DNA of 46,030 bases from Pseudomonadota bacterium (GCA_963204745.1 CAUJHF010000032.1:1-46030), one strand, 5' to 3'; shown: positions 28,873-37,305, counted from the first letter of the stretch. Numbers and translations: made by a program. Notes: a model not told the origin generated them from the letters alone.

Positions 28873-30315
28873 ATGACTGTTTCGCGTACCCGGCGACGGG
28901 TTCTGAAGGAAATTGCGGCCACTGCCGGTGTCATCGCCACCGGCAGTGGCCTCAGCACCACAGCGCTGGCAGCTACCCGGCGTGACGCTGATGTGATCAT
29001 TATCGGTGCGGGCCTTGCCGGCCTGAACACTGCCCTGATGTTGCAGGACGCCGGCATGAGCGTGCTGCTGCTCGAGGGCAGCAACCGTGTCGGCGGGCGC
29101 GTGATGACCCTCGACAAGGTGCCGGGCCGGCCCGAGGCCGGCGGTACGGAGTTCGGCGCCGGGTATGCGCGTTGCCTGTCGATGATCGACCGGCTGGGCG
29201 GTTTCCCCATGGAGAAGTGGCTCGATACCGTCGAGCTGCCTTTCGCGCTGAACTTCGATGGCACGCTCATGCCGATGTCGGCATGGCCAGACTCGCCGCT
29301 CAACCACATGGTCGGCAAGGAGCGCACCGCAGGCGGGCCGCTGATGGGGCCCTTCGCGCTGACCATGATGTATGCGCCGCGTCCCTCGCCGCTCAATGGT
29401 CTCGACAGCTGGTTGCTGCCGGAGGCGGCCGCTCTGGATATCAGCTATGGCGATTATCTGAAAAGCCAGGGTGTCAGCGATGCTGCCCTGCGTTTCATCA
29501 ATAATGACCTGCCGACTGCCGATGCCAGTACATACTCTGCCCTGTGGCACCATCGGCTGTTCCGCTTCCAGGAGTTCATGGGCGGGATCGACGGCCTCAA
29601 CCGCATCGCCACTGGCGCAAGCCGCTTTCCGGAAGGTATCGCGAAGCTGCTCAAGCGGGAAATCGCCTTCAATTCGCATGTCACGGCGATCCGCACCGAC
29701 AAGGACGGCGTCGAGGTCAGAACAAAGGGCGGACGCAGTTACCACGCGGACCGCGTTGTCTGTGCCGTGCCGCTACCGTTGCTGCGGGAGATTGCCATCG
29801 AGCCGGCGCTGCCGGCCCTGCAGGCGGCGGCTGTTCGCGAGCTTCCCTACGACAACATGGTCAACGTGTTCTTTGCCGTAAAGGAACCCTACTGGAAGGT
29901 AGACGGGCTGCCCGGCTCGCTGTGGACCAACCAGCCGATGGGTCGCTTGTATCACTTCAAGTCGGACCAGGGCGAATATCTCTGGATGAATGTCCGCAAT
30001 CCGCTGTCGCCCTGGATAAAGATGAAAGATGCCGACGTCATGCAGGACGCGACCAGGACCATCAACCGTGCCAGGCCGAGTACCGTCGGGCGCATCGAAG
30101 CCATCGCCGTGGTGAACTGGTCGACTTATCCATGGACGCGCGGCCACAACGTGTACCGGACACCCGGACAGATCAGCCGCTTCGGCAATGTTGTTGCGGA
30201 TGCACATGGCCGTATTCATTTCGCCGGCGATCATACGGCGGCAACCATGATGGGTATGGAAGGTGCCATGGAGTCGGGCGAGCGCGCGGCGGTGGAGATT
30301 TTGCAGCTCGCCTGA
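28873..30315 (+). CDS. Tat-exported FAD-dependent amine oxidase-like protein
   Basis: 480 aa. The N-terminus 'TRRRVLKEIAATAGVIATG' is a twin-arginine-type signal, so the protein is probably folded with FAD and exported. The FAD fold starts 'DVIIIGAGLAGLNTALML' and 'LEGSNRVGGRVMTL', and near the C-terminus has 'RIHFAGDHTAATMMGMEGAM', the second FAD motif of flavin amine oxidases and protoporphyrinogen oxidases. It begins 29 bp after receptor 1 and is probably co-transcribed. The substrate may be an amine or another reduced compound; the family is broad. Confidence 0.85.
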   Translation: MTVSRTRRRVLKEIAATAGVIATGSGLSTTALAATRRDADVIIIGAGLAGLNTALMLQDAGMSVLLLEGSNRVGGRVMTLDKVPGRPEAGGTEFGAGYARCLSMIDRLGGFPMEKWLDTVELPFALNFDGTLMPMSAWPDSPLNHMVGKERTAGGPLMGPFALTMMYAPRPSPLNGLDSWLLPEAAALDISYGDYLKSQGVSDAALRFINNDLPTADASTYSALWHHRLFRFQEFMGGIDGLNRIATGASRFPEGIAKLLKREIAFNSHVTAIRTDKDGVEVRTKGGRSYHADRVVCAVPLPLLREIAIEPALPALQAAAVRELPYDNMVNVFFAVKEPYWKVDGLPGSLWTNQPMGRLYHFKSDQGEYLWMNVRNPLSPWIKMKDADVMQDATRTINRARPSTVGRIEAIAVVNWSTYPWTRGHNVYRTPGQISRFGNVVADAHGRIHFAGDHTAATMMGMEGAMESGERAAVEILQLA

Positions 30316-30366
30316 ACCCTTTGCTGGCCTAGAATGGTCTTCTGTTCCCCAGCTGAAAGAAGACTC

Positions 30367-31182
30367 ATGCAAACCATCGTCATCACGGGCAGCACCCGGG
30401 GTATCGGCAAAGGCCTTGCCCGTGAATTTCTGAAGCTTGGCCACCGGGTTGTCGTCACTGGCCGCAGTCAGGCTGCCGTCGACAGCGCGACTGCTGATCT
30501 CGGCAGTCGCGGCGAGGTCCTGGGCTGCGTCTGCGACGTGCGCGATATGGCTTCGCTCGAGGCTGTCTGGACAGCGGCCATTGCGCGCTTTTCCCGCGTT
30601 GATATCTGGATCAACAATGCCGCAGTCGCGACGGATCGCGAGTTGCTGGCGGATCTGCCCGCAGAACAGATTGTCGCCACCATCGAAACCAATCTGCTCG
30701 GCACGATATACGGCACCAAGGTCGCACTGGCCGGGATGCTGCGCCAGGGCGGCGGCAAGATTTACAGCTTTGAAGGCTTTGGCAGCAACGGCATGATGTC
30801 GCCAGGCCTCACCACCTACGGCAGCAGCAAATACGCGCTGCGTTATCTGACGCGGTCCCTGGCAAAAGAATACAAGGACTCGCCGGTGCTGATCGGCGCA
30901 CTGAGTCCCGGCATGGTGCCGACCGATCTTCTGCTCTATTCGTCGAAGAGCAAGGATGCAGCCGAGTGGGAGAAGGCCAAGCGCGTCATGAACATCCTTG
31001 GTGATACGGTCGAAACCGTCACGCCGTGGCTGGCAGCCCAGGCGCTGGCCAACCGGAAACAGGGCGCATGCATCGAGTGGCTGACGCCTGGCAAGGCCGC
31101 GCTCCGCTTTGCGACCGCCGCATTCCGCAAGCGCGACATCATTTCGCCGCTTGAAGCCCGCGCAGATCTCAAAGTACGCTGA
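30367..31182 (+). CDS. SDR-family oxidoreductase
   Basis: 271 aa, classical short-chain dehydrogenase with the NAD(P) motif 'TGSTRGIGKGLAREF' at the start, 'NNAA' in 'DIWINNAAVATDREL', and the YxxxK motif in 'TTYGSSKYALRYLTRSLA' (Tyr and Lys spaced by three). A Ser just before the Tyr loop could complete the triad (in 'YSFEGFGSNGMMSPG' the Ser is less certain). ATG at 30367 follows GAAAGAAGA; an earlier ATG at 30334 gives no homologous residues. Lies between the amine oxidase-like gene and the LLM gene, same strand. Confidence 0.88.
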   Translation: MQTIVITGSTRGIGKGLAREFLKLGHRVVVTGRSQAAVDSATADLGSRGEVLGCVCDVRDMASLEAVWTAAIARFSRVDIWINNAAVATDRELLADLPAEQIVATIETNLLGTIYGTKVALAGMLRQGGGKIYSFEGFGSNGMMSPGLTTYGSSKYALRYLTRSLAKEYKDSPVLIGALSPGMVPTDLLLYSSKSKDAAEWEKAKRVMNILGDTVETVTPWLAAQALANRKQGACIEWLTPGKAALRFATAAFRKRDIISPLEARADLKVR

Positions 31183-31216
31183 ATTTCCGGCCGGTCCGGA
31201 ACAAGGAGAACAAGAA

Positions 31217-32230
31217 GTGGAAATCGATGTCATTCTCGAAGCGGACGTTACGCCCGCGCGGGTTGCAGAGCTTGCGCAGATTGCCGAGGGCTACGGCATA
31301 CGCGGGCTCTGGGCGCAGAACTACGCAAACGGCCGCGATCCGTTCATGTGCCTCATGCCGGCCGCCGTGGCGACCAAAAAAATCATGCTCGGCGCGGTGG
31401 TCATCAGCCCCTACGAGATGCATCCGCTGAAGATCGCCAACGCGGTCTCTACGCTGAACGAGTACTCCAATGGCCGCGGCATGGTGGTGATCGGCGGCGG
31501 CGGGGAATGGCCCGGCGTGCTCAACAAGCCCTACGGCAAGCGCGTAAAGGGCCTCGGCGAAGCGGTGGCGATGGCGAAGCGTGCGGTGAGCGGCCAGGTG
31601 GTGGTGTGGGATGGTGAGGTCTACAAGGCGCGCTATTTTCGCTCGACCTGGGTCAAGGGCACGCCACCGATCATCTACGCTGGCGCCACCGGTCCGAAGA
31701 TGCTCGACATGGCGACGCGGTTTGCCGATGGCACCATGTTCAGCGACATGATCCTGCCGATGTTGCCGAAGTGCATGGCCGACGTCCGCGAGGGGCTGGC
31801 CCGCCATGGCCGCAGCGCAGCCGACTTCCGCGTCAACAACTTCTGCGCCTTCCATATCAAGGAAGACCGCGAAGCCTCATTCCGTGAGGCGCGCCGCGAA
31901 CTCATGGTCCGTGGCTGGCTGGAGGAGGCCTGGTACGAGCCCTTCCTGACGCCCGAGGAAGCCAGGGTCGTCCATGAGAATAAGGGTGCGTTTCTCACGG
32001 CCTTCCGCACCAAGGTTGGCGAGATCAAGGGCGTGGCCCCGGAGATCGTCGCCAAGCTGGTTGAGGGCCTGAGCCTGGCCGGCGACCTGAGCGATCTGGA
32101 CCGGCACGTAGAGCGCATCAAGGCCTTCGCTGCCGCCGGCATGACCGAGAATGCGCTGCGTCTGCATGATGAACCGGAGAAGTCGCTGCACATCATCGGC
32201 AAGGAGCTGTTGCCCCGGCTGCGTCGCTAA
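31217..32230 (+). CDS. LLM-class flavin-dependent oxidoreductase (second copy)
   Basis: 337 aa, paralogue of the gene at 23726-24766. It starts at GTG 31217, with AAGGAG 8 bp upstream, giving 'MEIDVILEADVTPARVAELA', which aligns with the paralogue's start. Shared motifs are 'AVATKKIMLGAVVISPYEMH', 'GRGMVVIGGGGEWPG' and 'GTPPIIYAGATGPKMLDMAT'. The family transfers electrons from FMNH2 or F420H2 to varied substrates. It is the fourth gene of the run receptor-oxidase-SDR-LLM with gaps of 29, 51 and 34 bp, so is likely in one operon. Confidence 0.86.
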   Translation: MEIDVILEADVTPARVAELAQIAEGYGIRGLWAQNYANGRDPFMCLMPAAVATKKIMLGAVVISPYEMHPLKIANAVSTLNEYSNGRGMVVIGGGGEWPGVLNKPYGKRVKGLGEAVAMAKRAVSGQVVVWDGEVYKARYFRSTWVKGTPPIIYAGATGPKMLDMATRFADGTMFSDMILPMLPKCMADVREGLARHGRSAADFRVNNFCAFHIKEDREASFREARRELMVRGWLEEAWYEPFLTPEEARVVHENKGAFLTAFRTKVGEIKGVAPEIVAKLVEGLSLAGDLSDLDRHVERIKAFAAAGMTENALRLHDEPEKSLHIIGKELLPRLRR

Positions 32231-32261
32231 AGAACAGGATAAACAACCAGTTAGGTTTTCT

Positions 32262-32284
32262 ACTGTCAATACAGTGTTTATAAC
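32262..32284 (+). promoter_or_regulatory. Inverted repeat and -10-like box upstream of DUF4136 gene
   Basis: ACTGTCAATACAGT (32262-32275) is a 5-bp inverted repeat with a 4-bp centre. TATAAC (32279-32284) next to it resembles a -10 box. A repressor site over a promoter is one reading. The -35 region is weak. It suggests that the DUF4136 gene has its own start site. Confidence 0.3.
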
Positions 32285-32299
32285 AAAGCGAGGCCCTCC

Positions 32300-32863
32300 A
32301 TGCGCATCAAATCTGCTCCCGGCCTGGCCCTGATCGTCAGCGCCCTGCTTGCCGGCGGCTGCACCAGTCCATCGTCGCCTGAGCGCGAGTCACAGACCGC
32401 ACCAGATGCCAACTTCGCCGCCTACCGTACCTTCGGCTGGCAGCCGCCACCCGCTGCCAGTAGCGACGAACCCATGCGGCTGCTGGATTCCAATATCCGC
32501 ACGGCGATCGGTGCCGAGATGACCAGCCGCGGATACACAGAAGTAAAAGATGATCCCGAGTTATGGGTCGCTTACGAAACCGCAGCTGACGAACGCCTGA
32601 AATCGAGTCCTTTCCGGATCGGTATCGGTCTCGGCAGCTTCGGCAGCAACGTGGGTGGCTCAGTCAATGTCGGCAGCCCCAGCGTGCAAAGTTATCGTGA
32701 AGGGCGGCTGATCATCCATGTGGTGGACGCTGCGGCAAACCGCGAGTTGTGGTTTGGCTCGATTGCGGGAAGCATGGACAAGCGCAAGCTGGATGCAGCT
32801 ACGGTAGCCCGCGCTGTCGCTTTGGCCATGCAGGACCTGCCGGCCCGGACGGCGGCACCCTGA
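32300..32863 (+). CDS. DUF4136 lipoprotein
   Basis: 187 aa. Lipoprotein signal 'IVSALLAGGCTS' with Cys near residue 21. The mature part has the DUF4136 pattern 'NFAAYRTFGWQPP', 'LLDSNIRTAIGAEMTSRGY' and 'DPELWVAYETAADE', then a Gly/Ser-rich stretch and 'EGRLIIHVVDAAANRELWFG'. These outer-envelope lipoproteins are widespread and of unknown role. A terminator hairpin follows at 32878. Confidence 0.82.
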   Translation: MRIKSAPGLALIVSALLAGGCTSPSSPERESQTAPDANFAAYRTFGWQPPPAASSDEPMRLLDSNIRTAIGAEMTSRGYTEVKDDPELWVAYETAADERLKSSPFRIGIGLGSFGSNVGGSVNVGSPSVQSYREGRLIIHVVDAAANRELWFGSIAGSMDKRKLDAATVARAVALAMQDLPARTAAP

Positions 32864-32877
32864 GGATTCCTGGACCA

Positions 32878-32903
32878 TGCCGGACTGGCGCCGGCACTTT
32901 TTT
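32878..32903 (+). terminator. Rho-independent terminator after the DUF4136 gene
   Basis: TGCCGG (32878-32883) pairs with CCGGCA (32891-32896) across a 7-base loop and is followed by TTTTTT at 32898-32903. It ends 33 bp before the next gene, so that gene probably needs its own promoter. Confidence 0.6.
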
Positions 32904-32936
32904 GATTTTGAACATGGATGCGACGAGGTAAAGGCG

Positions 32937-33737
32937 ATGAATAAACGAAAATCTTTGTTGATCGGTATTGCGGCAGCCGTCGCCGTACCGTTTGTACTCG
33001 GTACGACATTACAGGCCGCGGAGCCCGCAAAGGCACAGAAGGCCGCCGAAGGTATCAATGTCGGTGGTGGCGAGCAGGGTATCGACGGGGTGATCGTCCC
33101 GGGGCCGCCGCTTACTGCCAACGACTTCATGAGCAAGAAGCATCGCGCTTTCCCGAAGGGCATGACCTGCGCTGAATGCCACGATGTGACCTTCAGTACC
33201 GTCGATACCGTCGCTTCCGCTACCCGGCAGATGGCGCGCAGCTCGATGCAGCTGTCACAGGAAGAGATCTGGGCGAAGGTCGTCGAGTTTCTGCCCGGCC
33301 GCGAGCGTTTTGCACTGACCACAGCTCTCGACAACAAGCCACTCGCGACCACCGTCGACATGGTGCTCGACAAGGACGAGAAGGTGCTCTACGTCGTTTC
33401 CGAAGTCGGCACCGAGAAGTTGCTGCAGATCCGCAAGAATCCATACATCAGTGCGGTGCATTTCGCCGGCTGGACCCTCGCTGAGGGCGGTCCCAAGCTG
33501 TGGCGCAGTACGCAGATCAATGGCACGGCCGAAGTCATTCCCTCATCTGATCCGCGCTTCAGTATCGCTGTCGACAAGTACAACCTGGTCCGCGTGACGA
33601 AAGAGCGATCCGTGCGACGCTTCGACCTGATTCGCATCCAGCCGGAGCAGATCTACTACTTCGATACGACGCTCGGCGAAGGTTATGCGGTCTACCAGCT
33701 GTGGAAGCGCGGACGTACCGGCCTTATCGCTGACTGA
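32937..33737 (+). CDS. Exported protein with CXXCH haem site and split-barrel (PNPOx-like) domain
   Basis: 266 aa. Signal peptide residues 1-27 ('LLIGIAAAVAVPFVLG...LQA'). A haem c attachment site 'TCAECHDVTF' lies at Cys78, Cys81, His82, with His69 just before as a possible second ligand. Residues about 110-265 resemble the FMN/F420-binding split barrel of pyridoxamine-phosphate-oxidase-like proteins ('FALTTALDNKPLATTVDMVL', 'VLYVVSEVGTEKLLQIRKNP', then 'VHFAGWTL' and 'INGTAEVI'). This suggests an exported haem-flavin redox protein. A single haem site is present. Start ATG 32937; upstream in-frame residues are not signal-like. Which flavin, if any, binds is not decided. Confidence 0.68.
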   Translation: MNKRKSLLIGIAAAVAVPFVLGTTLQAAEPAKAQKAAEGINVGGGEQGIDGVIVPGPPLTANDFMSKKHRAFPKGMTCAECHDVTFSTVDTVASATRQMARSSMQLSQEEIWAKVVEFLPGRERFALTTALDNKPLATTVDMVLDKDEKVLYVVSEVGTEKLLQIRKNPYISAVHFAGWTLAEGGPKLWRSTQINGTAEVIPSSDPRFSIAVDKYNLVRVTKERSVRRFDLIRIQPEQIYYFDTTLGEGYAVYQLWKRGRTGLIAD

Positions 33738-33754
33738 CCGGGCCCGGAAAAAAG

Positions 33755-33786
33755 ATCGCGGTCAGAGCCCGGGCTCTGACCGCGAT
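33755..33786. terminator. Perfect 32-bp palindrome (hairpin) between two exported-protein genes
   Basis: The two 16-base arms (33755-33770 and 33771-33786) are exact reverse complements, with centre CCCGGG. On the minus strand the hairpin is followed by a T run (bases 33748-33753 read as T); on the plus strand only ATTCTCCC follows. It could therefore end transcription, stall it, or protect mRNA ends between the haem-protein gene and the HemD-like gene. Confidence 0.5.
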
Positions 33787-33795
33787 TCTCCCGAT

Positions 33796-33836
33796 TGACT
33801 GCATCAAAGGAGTGACCATGCCTGACTGCATCAAAG
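33796..33836 (+). repeat. 14-bp direct repeat around a start codon
   Basis: TGACTGCATCAAAG occurs at 33796-33809 and 33823-33836, 27 bp apart. The first copy runs into the ribosome site (AAAGGAG at 33806-33812) and the second is within the first codons of the HemD-like gene. It looks like a local tandem duplication. Confidence 0.7.
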
Positions 33837-34741
33837 TAGCCAGCCGTCTGTTCGTGCTCCTGTTGCTCGGTTCGCTGGCGCCTCTGCTCGCGGCCGAGCC
33901 GGTCGCCAAGGCGCGTACCACTGACCTGATAGACCGGGCATCGCTGCCCCTGTACGGCAAGACCGTGCTTTACACGGCTCCACGCAACTATGCGGGCCGC
34001 CTGGGTCAACTGCTGATCGAGCGTGGTGCGCGCCCGGTCTGGATGCCGACGATCTACATCGAGCCGGTGCCCGACTACAAGGTATTCGACGAGGTGCTGC
34101 GCGAGCGTGACAAGTACGACTGGATAGCATTTACGAGCCGGAACGGGATCGACGCCTATCTGAATCGTCTCGACGCACTGGGCCTCGGGCCGGATGATGT
34201 CCGACAGTTGCAGTCCGCAGCTATCGGTAACGATGCCCGGTTGCTTGAGCAGGCCGGGATAAAGCCGGCGCTGGTGCCTCCTGCCCCCAGTCCTGTCGGC
34301 ATCGTCAACGAACTTAAACGCCGCGGCATCACCAGCGGGACGGTGCTGGTTCCGGCGCCAGACGTCATTGGCATGGAAGAACCGGCGGTAGTACCAGACT
34401 TTATCCGTGATCTTGAGGCTATTGGCCTGAAGACCCGGCGGGTACCGGCCTACGTCACGGCTCGCGAAACGCAGGGTCTCGAACGCGGCACGCGAATGCT
34501 GCTGAACGGCGAGATCGACATGATCGCTTTTACCAGTCGCGGCGAAATCGACAGCCTCCTGGCGCATCTCGGCGGAGACAGTGCTGTGCTCAACCAGAAA
34601 ACGGTCGTGGCCTGCTTCGGCCCGATCACCAGCGAAGGCGCCCGGCTGCGCAATATTCGCATTGATGTGGTCGCCCGCGACTATTCGCGCTTCGAGGGCT
34701 TCGTAGCCGCGATGGAGGACTGGTACCGCAAGCGGCCCTGA
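33818..34741 (+). CDS. Exported uroporphyrinogen-III-synthase-like (HemD-fold) protein
   Basis: 307 aa. ATG at 33818 sits 5 bp after AAAGGAG. Residues 1-26 are a clear signal peptide ('LFVLLLLGSLAPLLAAEP'), which real cytoplasmic HemD lacks. The rest has the HEM4 two-domain pattern: 'KTVLYTAPRNYAGRLGQLL', 'DWIAFTSRNGIDAYLNRL', 'RRVPAYVTARET' (the region of the conserved Tyr), 'IDMIAFTSRGEIDSLLAHLG' and 'VACFGPITSEGARLRN'. The known enzyme closes a linear tetrapyrrole, hydroxymethylbilane. An exported copy next to a haem protein and TonB receptors is more likely to bind a tetrapyrrole or other ligand than to make haem. Activity is unknown. Confidence 0.68.
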   Translation: MPDCIKVASRLFVLLLLGSLAPLLAAEPVAKARTTDLIDRASLPLYGKTVLYTAPRNYAGRLGQLLIERGARPVWMPTIYIEPVPDYKVFDEVLRERDKYDWIAFTSRNGIDAYLNRLDALGLGPDDVRQLQSAAIGNDARLLEQAGIKPALVPPAPSPVGIVNELKRRGITSGTVLVPAPDVIGMEEPAVVPDFIRDLEAIGLKTRRVPAYVTARETQGLERGTRMLLNGEIDMIAFTSRGEIDSLLAHLGGDSAVLNQKTVVACFGPITSEGARLRNIRIDVVARDYSRFEGFVAAMEDWYRKRP

Positions 34742-34947
34742 ACACACGACCACCTCACGGATAACGTGCGGGTATTCGCCGCGAATGCGGGAACTACTGA
34801 CTTGTCGGCTGCGGGCAGCTTCTTCTACAAGTGCCAGACCGATTGTTGGGGGGGCGGTAGCTATGATCGCAGGCCAGCAGTCCTTCTATAAAAATGCATT
34901 AAGTAACAATGCCCTTCAACAGGGTATTTATGGCAAGGAGACTACTG

Positions 34948-37305
34948 GTGAATTTGCGAAATCATTCCGGGAAAAGTATTCCCGCCACACTGGGTGCGCT
35001 GGCCATATTGCTGAGCGCGTCCACCCCGGCACAAGCTGTCGAAGAGATCATCGTTACCGCCAAGCAGCGCGAACAGAATCTGCAGGAAGTCCCGCTGTCC
35101 ATCGCCGTGCTCAGCGAGGCCGAACTCGAGCGCGCACGGATCACTGAATTGCGCTCGCTGGCGGAATACACGCCCGGCCTGGTTTTCACTGCCGGCCTCG
35201 GCCGTGAATCACCGAGCACGCTCGCCATTCGCAGTGTCGCGCCCAACACGGGTGACATGCGTCTGCAGGGCGTCAGCATGTTTCTTGACGGCGTCTATCT
35301 CGGTGGCGCAGTGCAGAGCCTCGACCTGACCCAGCTCGAACGCGTGGAAGTGCTGCGTGGTCCCCAGTCCAGTACCTTCGGGCGGCAGACTTACGCCGGT
35401 GCCATGAATTACGTGACCAAGTCGCCGCGCACCGATGAACTCACGGGCGTGGTCAAATCCAGCTATTCAAGCAATCGCGGTTCGGAAGAGAACAACTGGC
35501 AACTCAGCGGTAACCTGCGGCTGCCGGTTATTGCCGATACCATGTGGATGGAGCTGGGTGGCACCAAGAAAGTGCTCGGCGAGATGAGCCACAATGGCTC
35601 CCGGGTAAACCGGAATACGGTCAACGAGTACGATCGCGAGATCAAGGTGGGCCGGGAAACTACCGAGGCTTTCAGCGGCGCGCTGCTCATCGAGCCGATA
35701 GAAAACCTGTCCATCACGCTGCGCGCCATAGTCAGCCAGGACCGGGACGGTCCCCCGCTGGTTGCTGCTACTCATCCGCAGGAGTGGGCCGCTTATGGCG
35801 TGCCTGTGAGCACGCGTGGCGATGGCGTGTTGTGGCCTACCGGCGATATCTTTGCACCATCGTATGATGCCGTGAGCTGTGACTCCGCAGCCGGCCGTCC
35901 GTCGAACTGTGGCGTAGACCGCAATCGCCAGTTCTACTCCACCAATATCACCTACAACCTCGACGGCTATGAGATCAGTTATCGCACCGGCTGGGTGAGT
36001 GATGATCGCTGGAGCAACACCGACCTGTACCTGCGCGGTGCCAGCCCGGATCCTTTCTTCGGCGATGTATACAGCCGGCCCGGCGCGAGCCCGGACAGCA
36101 AGGCTTCGCCATTCTTCAGCGCGCAGACCCAGCGGTACACGAACCAGAGCCACGAGTTGCGCCTGCTCTCTCCGGTTGGCGACAAGCTGAGCTGGCGGAC
36201 GGGCCTGTATTACTTCTCCGAAAGCGAGACCTTCGGTGTGGCTTCACTGCAGTCGGCGAGCAACCCCGAGGGAAAGTTCCGCGGGCGTCAGGAAGTGGAA
36301 AACTACGCGGTGTTTGGCGGCCTGACCTATGCCATCACCGACCAGTGGGAAGTTGAGGCTGAGGCTCGCTGGGAGCAGGAAGACAACAAGCTGGGGCCCT
36401 GCTATACGGGCCAGTGCTCGGCGAGCAACGTGAGGGACTACTCCACCACCGAGAAAGACGACGAGTTTCTGCCGCGCCTGACCCTGAGCTATCGTCCGAC
36501 TGCGGACATGATGTTCTACGGGCTCTTCTCCCAGGGCACAAAGGCGGGTCGCTACAATACGAATATAGCCACTGACTTTCTGTACGTAGACCCTGAGAAG
36601 CTCAGCAACTATGAGATCGGTGCCAAGACCGAGTGGCTGGATGGTCGCCTGATCGTCAATGCGGCGGCGTTCCTGATCCGTATCAAGGATCAGCAGTTCT
36701 CGACGGTGGCATTGATCAATAACGTCCCGCAGACGGCCTTCCAGAATATCGGCAAGTCGGATGTCGAAGGCTTTGAGCTGGATGGTCGTTTGCAGATCAC
36801 CGACCGCTGGTCCGCGGCCGCTGGTATTGCCTATTCCTCCCAGGAGTACACCAACGACTTCGCGCCGACTGACACCAACCTGATCAGGTTGTTCGATGGC
36901 GAAACCTTCAAGGGCAAGTCTGCAATGAGCCTGCCCGAATGGACCGGCTTTGCCTCAACCCAGTATGTGCAGCCAGTGGCTGCAGATATGGAGCTGGTGC
37001 TTGATGCCAGCATGACCTACCGGGGCGAGTCCTACGCTGACCAGGCGAACCTGGCCACGATTCCGGATATCACCCGGGTCAACCTGCGCGCCTCACTCAA
37101 TACCGCGCGCTGGGAGCTGGCCGGCTTCGTCCAGGATCTCTTCTCCAATGACGAGCCGGTTGCCGGTCTGACGAATGCGACCAACACCTGTCTGTATCTG
37201 GCGCCTCCGGCCGGCGAGCCCAACTATGCTTCCGGTCAACGGTGCCTGGCCGTGGTTCTTGATCGCGGTCGCGAGATAGGCGCCAATCTGACCTACCGCT
37301 TCTAA
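34948..37305 (+). CDS. TonB-dependent receptor 2
   Basis: 785 aa from GTG 34948, which has AAGGAG at 34935-34940, 7 bp upstream; ATG 34909 and ATG 34930 in frame are less well placed. Signal peptide 'LGALAILLSASTPAQA', TonB-box region 'EEIIVTAKQREQNLQ', plug with 'LERVEVLRGPQSSTFGRQTY', barrel, and the classic C-terminal Phe ('NLTYRF'). It lies 206 bp after the HemD-like gene; that gap has a palindrome ATTCGC-c-GCGAAT (34774-34786) and an AT-rich stretch with TATAAA, so the receptor may have its own promoter. Substrate unknown. Confidence 0.92.
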   Translation: MNLRNHSGKSIPATLGALAILLSASTPAQAVEEIIVTAKQREQNLQEVPLSIAVLSEAELERARITELRSLAEYTPGLVFTAGLGRESPSTLAIRSVAPNTGDMRLQGVSMFLDGVYLGGAVQSLDLTQLERVEVLRGPQSSTFGRQTYAGAMNYVTKSPRTDELTGVVKSSYSSNRGSEENNWQLSGNLRLPVIADTMWMELGGTKKVLGEMSHNGSRVNRNTVNEYDREIKVGRETTEAFSGALLIEPIENLSITLRAIVSQDRDGPPLVAATHPQEWAAYGVPVSTRGDGVLWPTGDIFAPSYDAVSCDSAAGRPSNCGVDRNRQFYSTNITYNLDGYEISYRTGWVSDDRWSNTDLYLRGASPDPFFGDVYSRPGASPDSKASPFFSAQTQRYTNQSHELRLLSPVGDKLSWRTGLYYFSESETFGVASLQSASNPEGKFRGRQEVENYAVFGGLTYAITDQWEVEAEARWEQEDNKLGPCYTGQCSASNVRDYSTTEKDDEFLPRLTLSYRPTADMMFYGLFSQGTKAGRYNTNIATDFLYVDPEKLSNYEIGAKTEWLDGRLIVNAAAFLIRIKDQQFSTVALINNVPQTAFQNIGKSDVEGFELDGRLQITDRWSAAAGIAYSSQEYTNDFAPTDTNLIRLFDGETFKGKSAMSLPEWTGFASTQYVQPVAADMELVLDASMTYRGESYADQANLATIPDITRVNLRASLNTARWELAGFVQDLFSNDEPVAGLTNATNTCLYLAPPAGEPNYASGQRCLAVVLDRGREIGANLTYRF

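Noticed and set aside
32262..32275. LexA (SOS) box upstream of the DUF4136 gene
   Set aside because: ACTGTCAATACAGT has CTG-N6-CAG spacing, not the CTG-N10-CAG of E. coli LexA.
33812..33814. GTG at 33812 as the start of the HemD-like gene
   Set aside because: It overlaps the ribosome site AAAGGAG; ATG 33818 has proper spacing and gives the same signal peptide.
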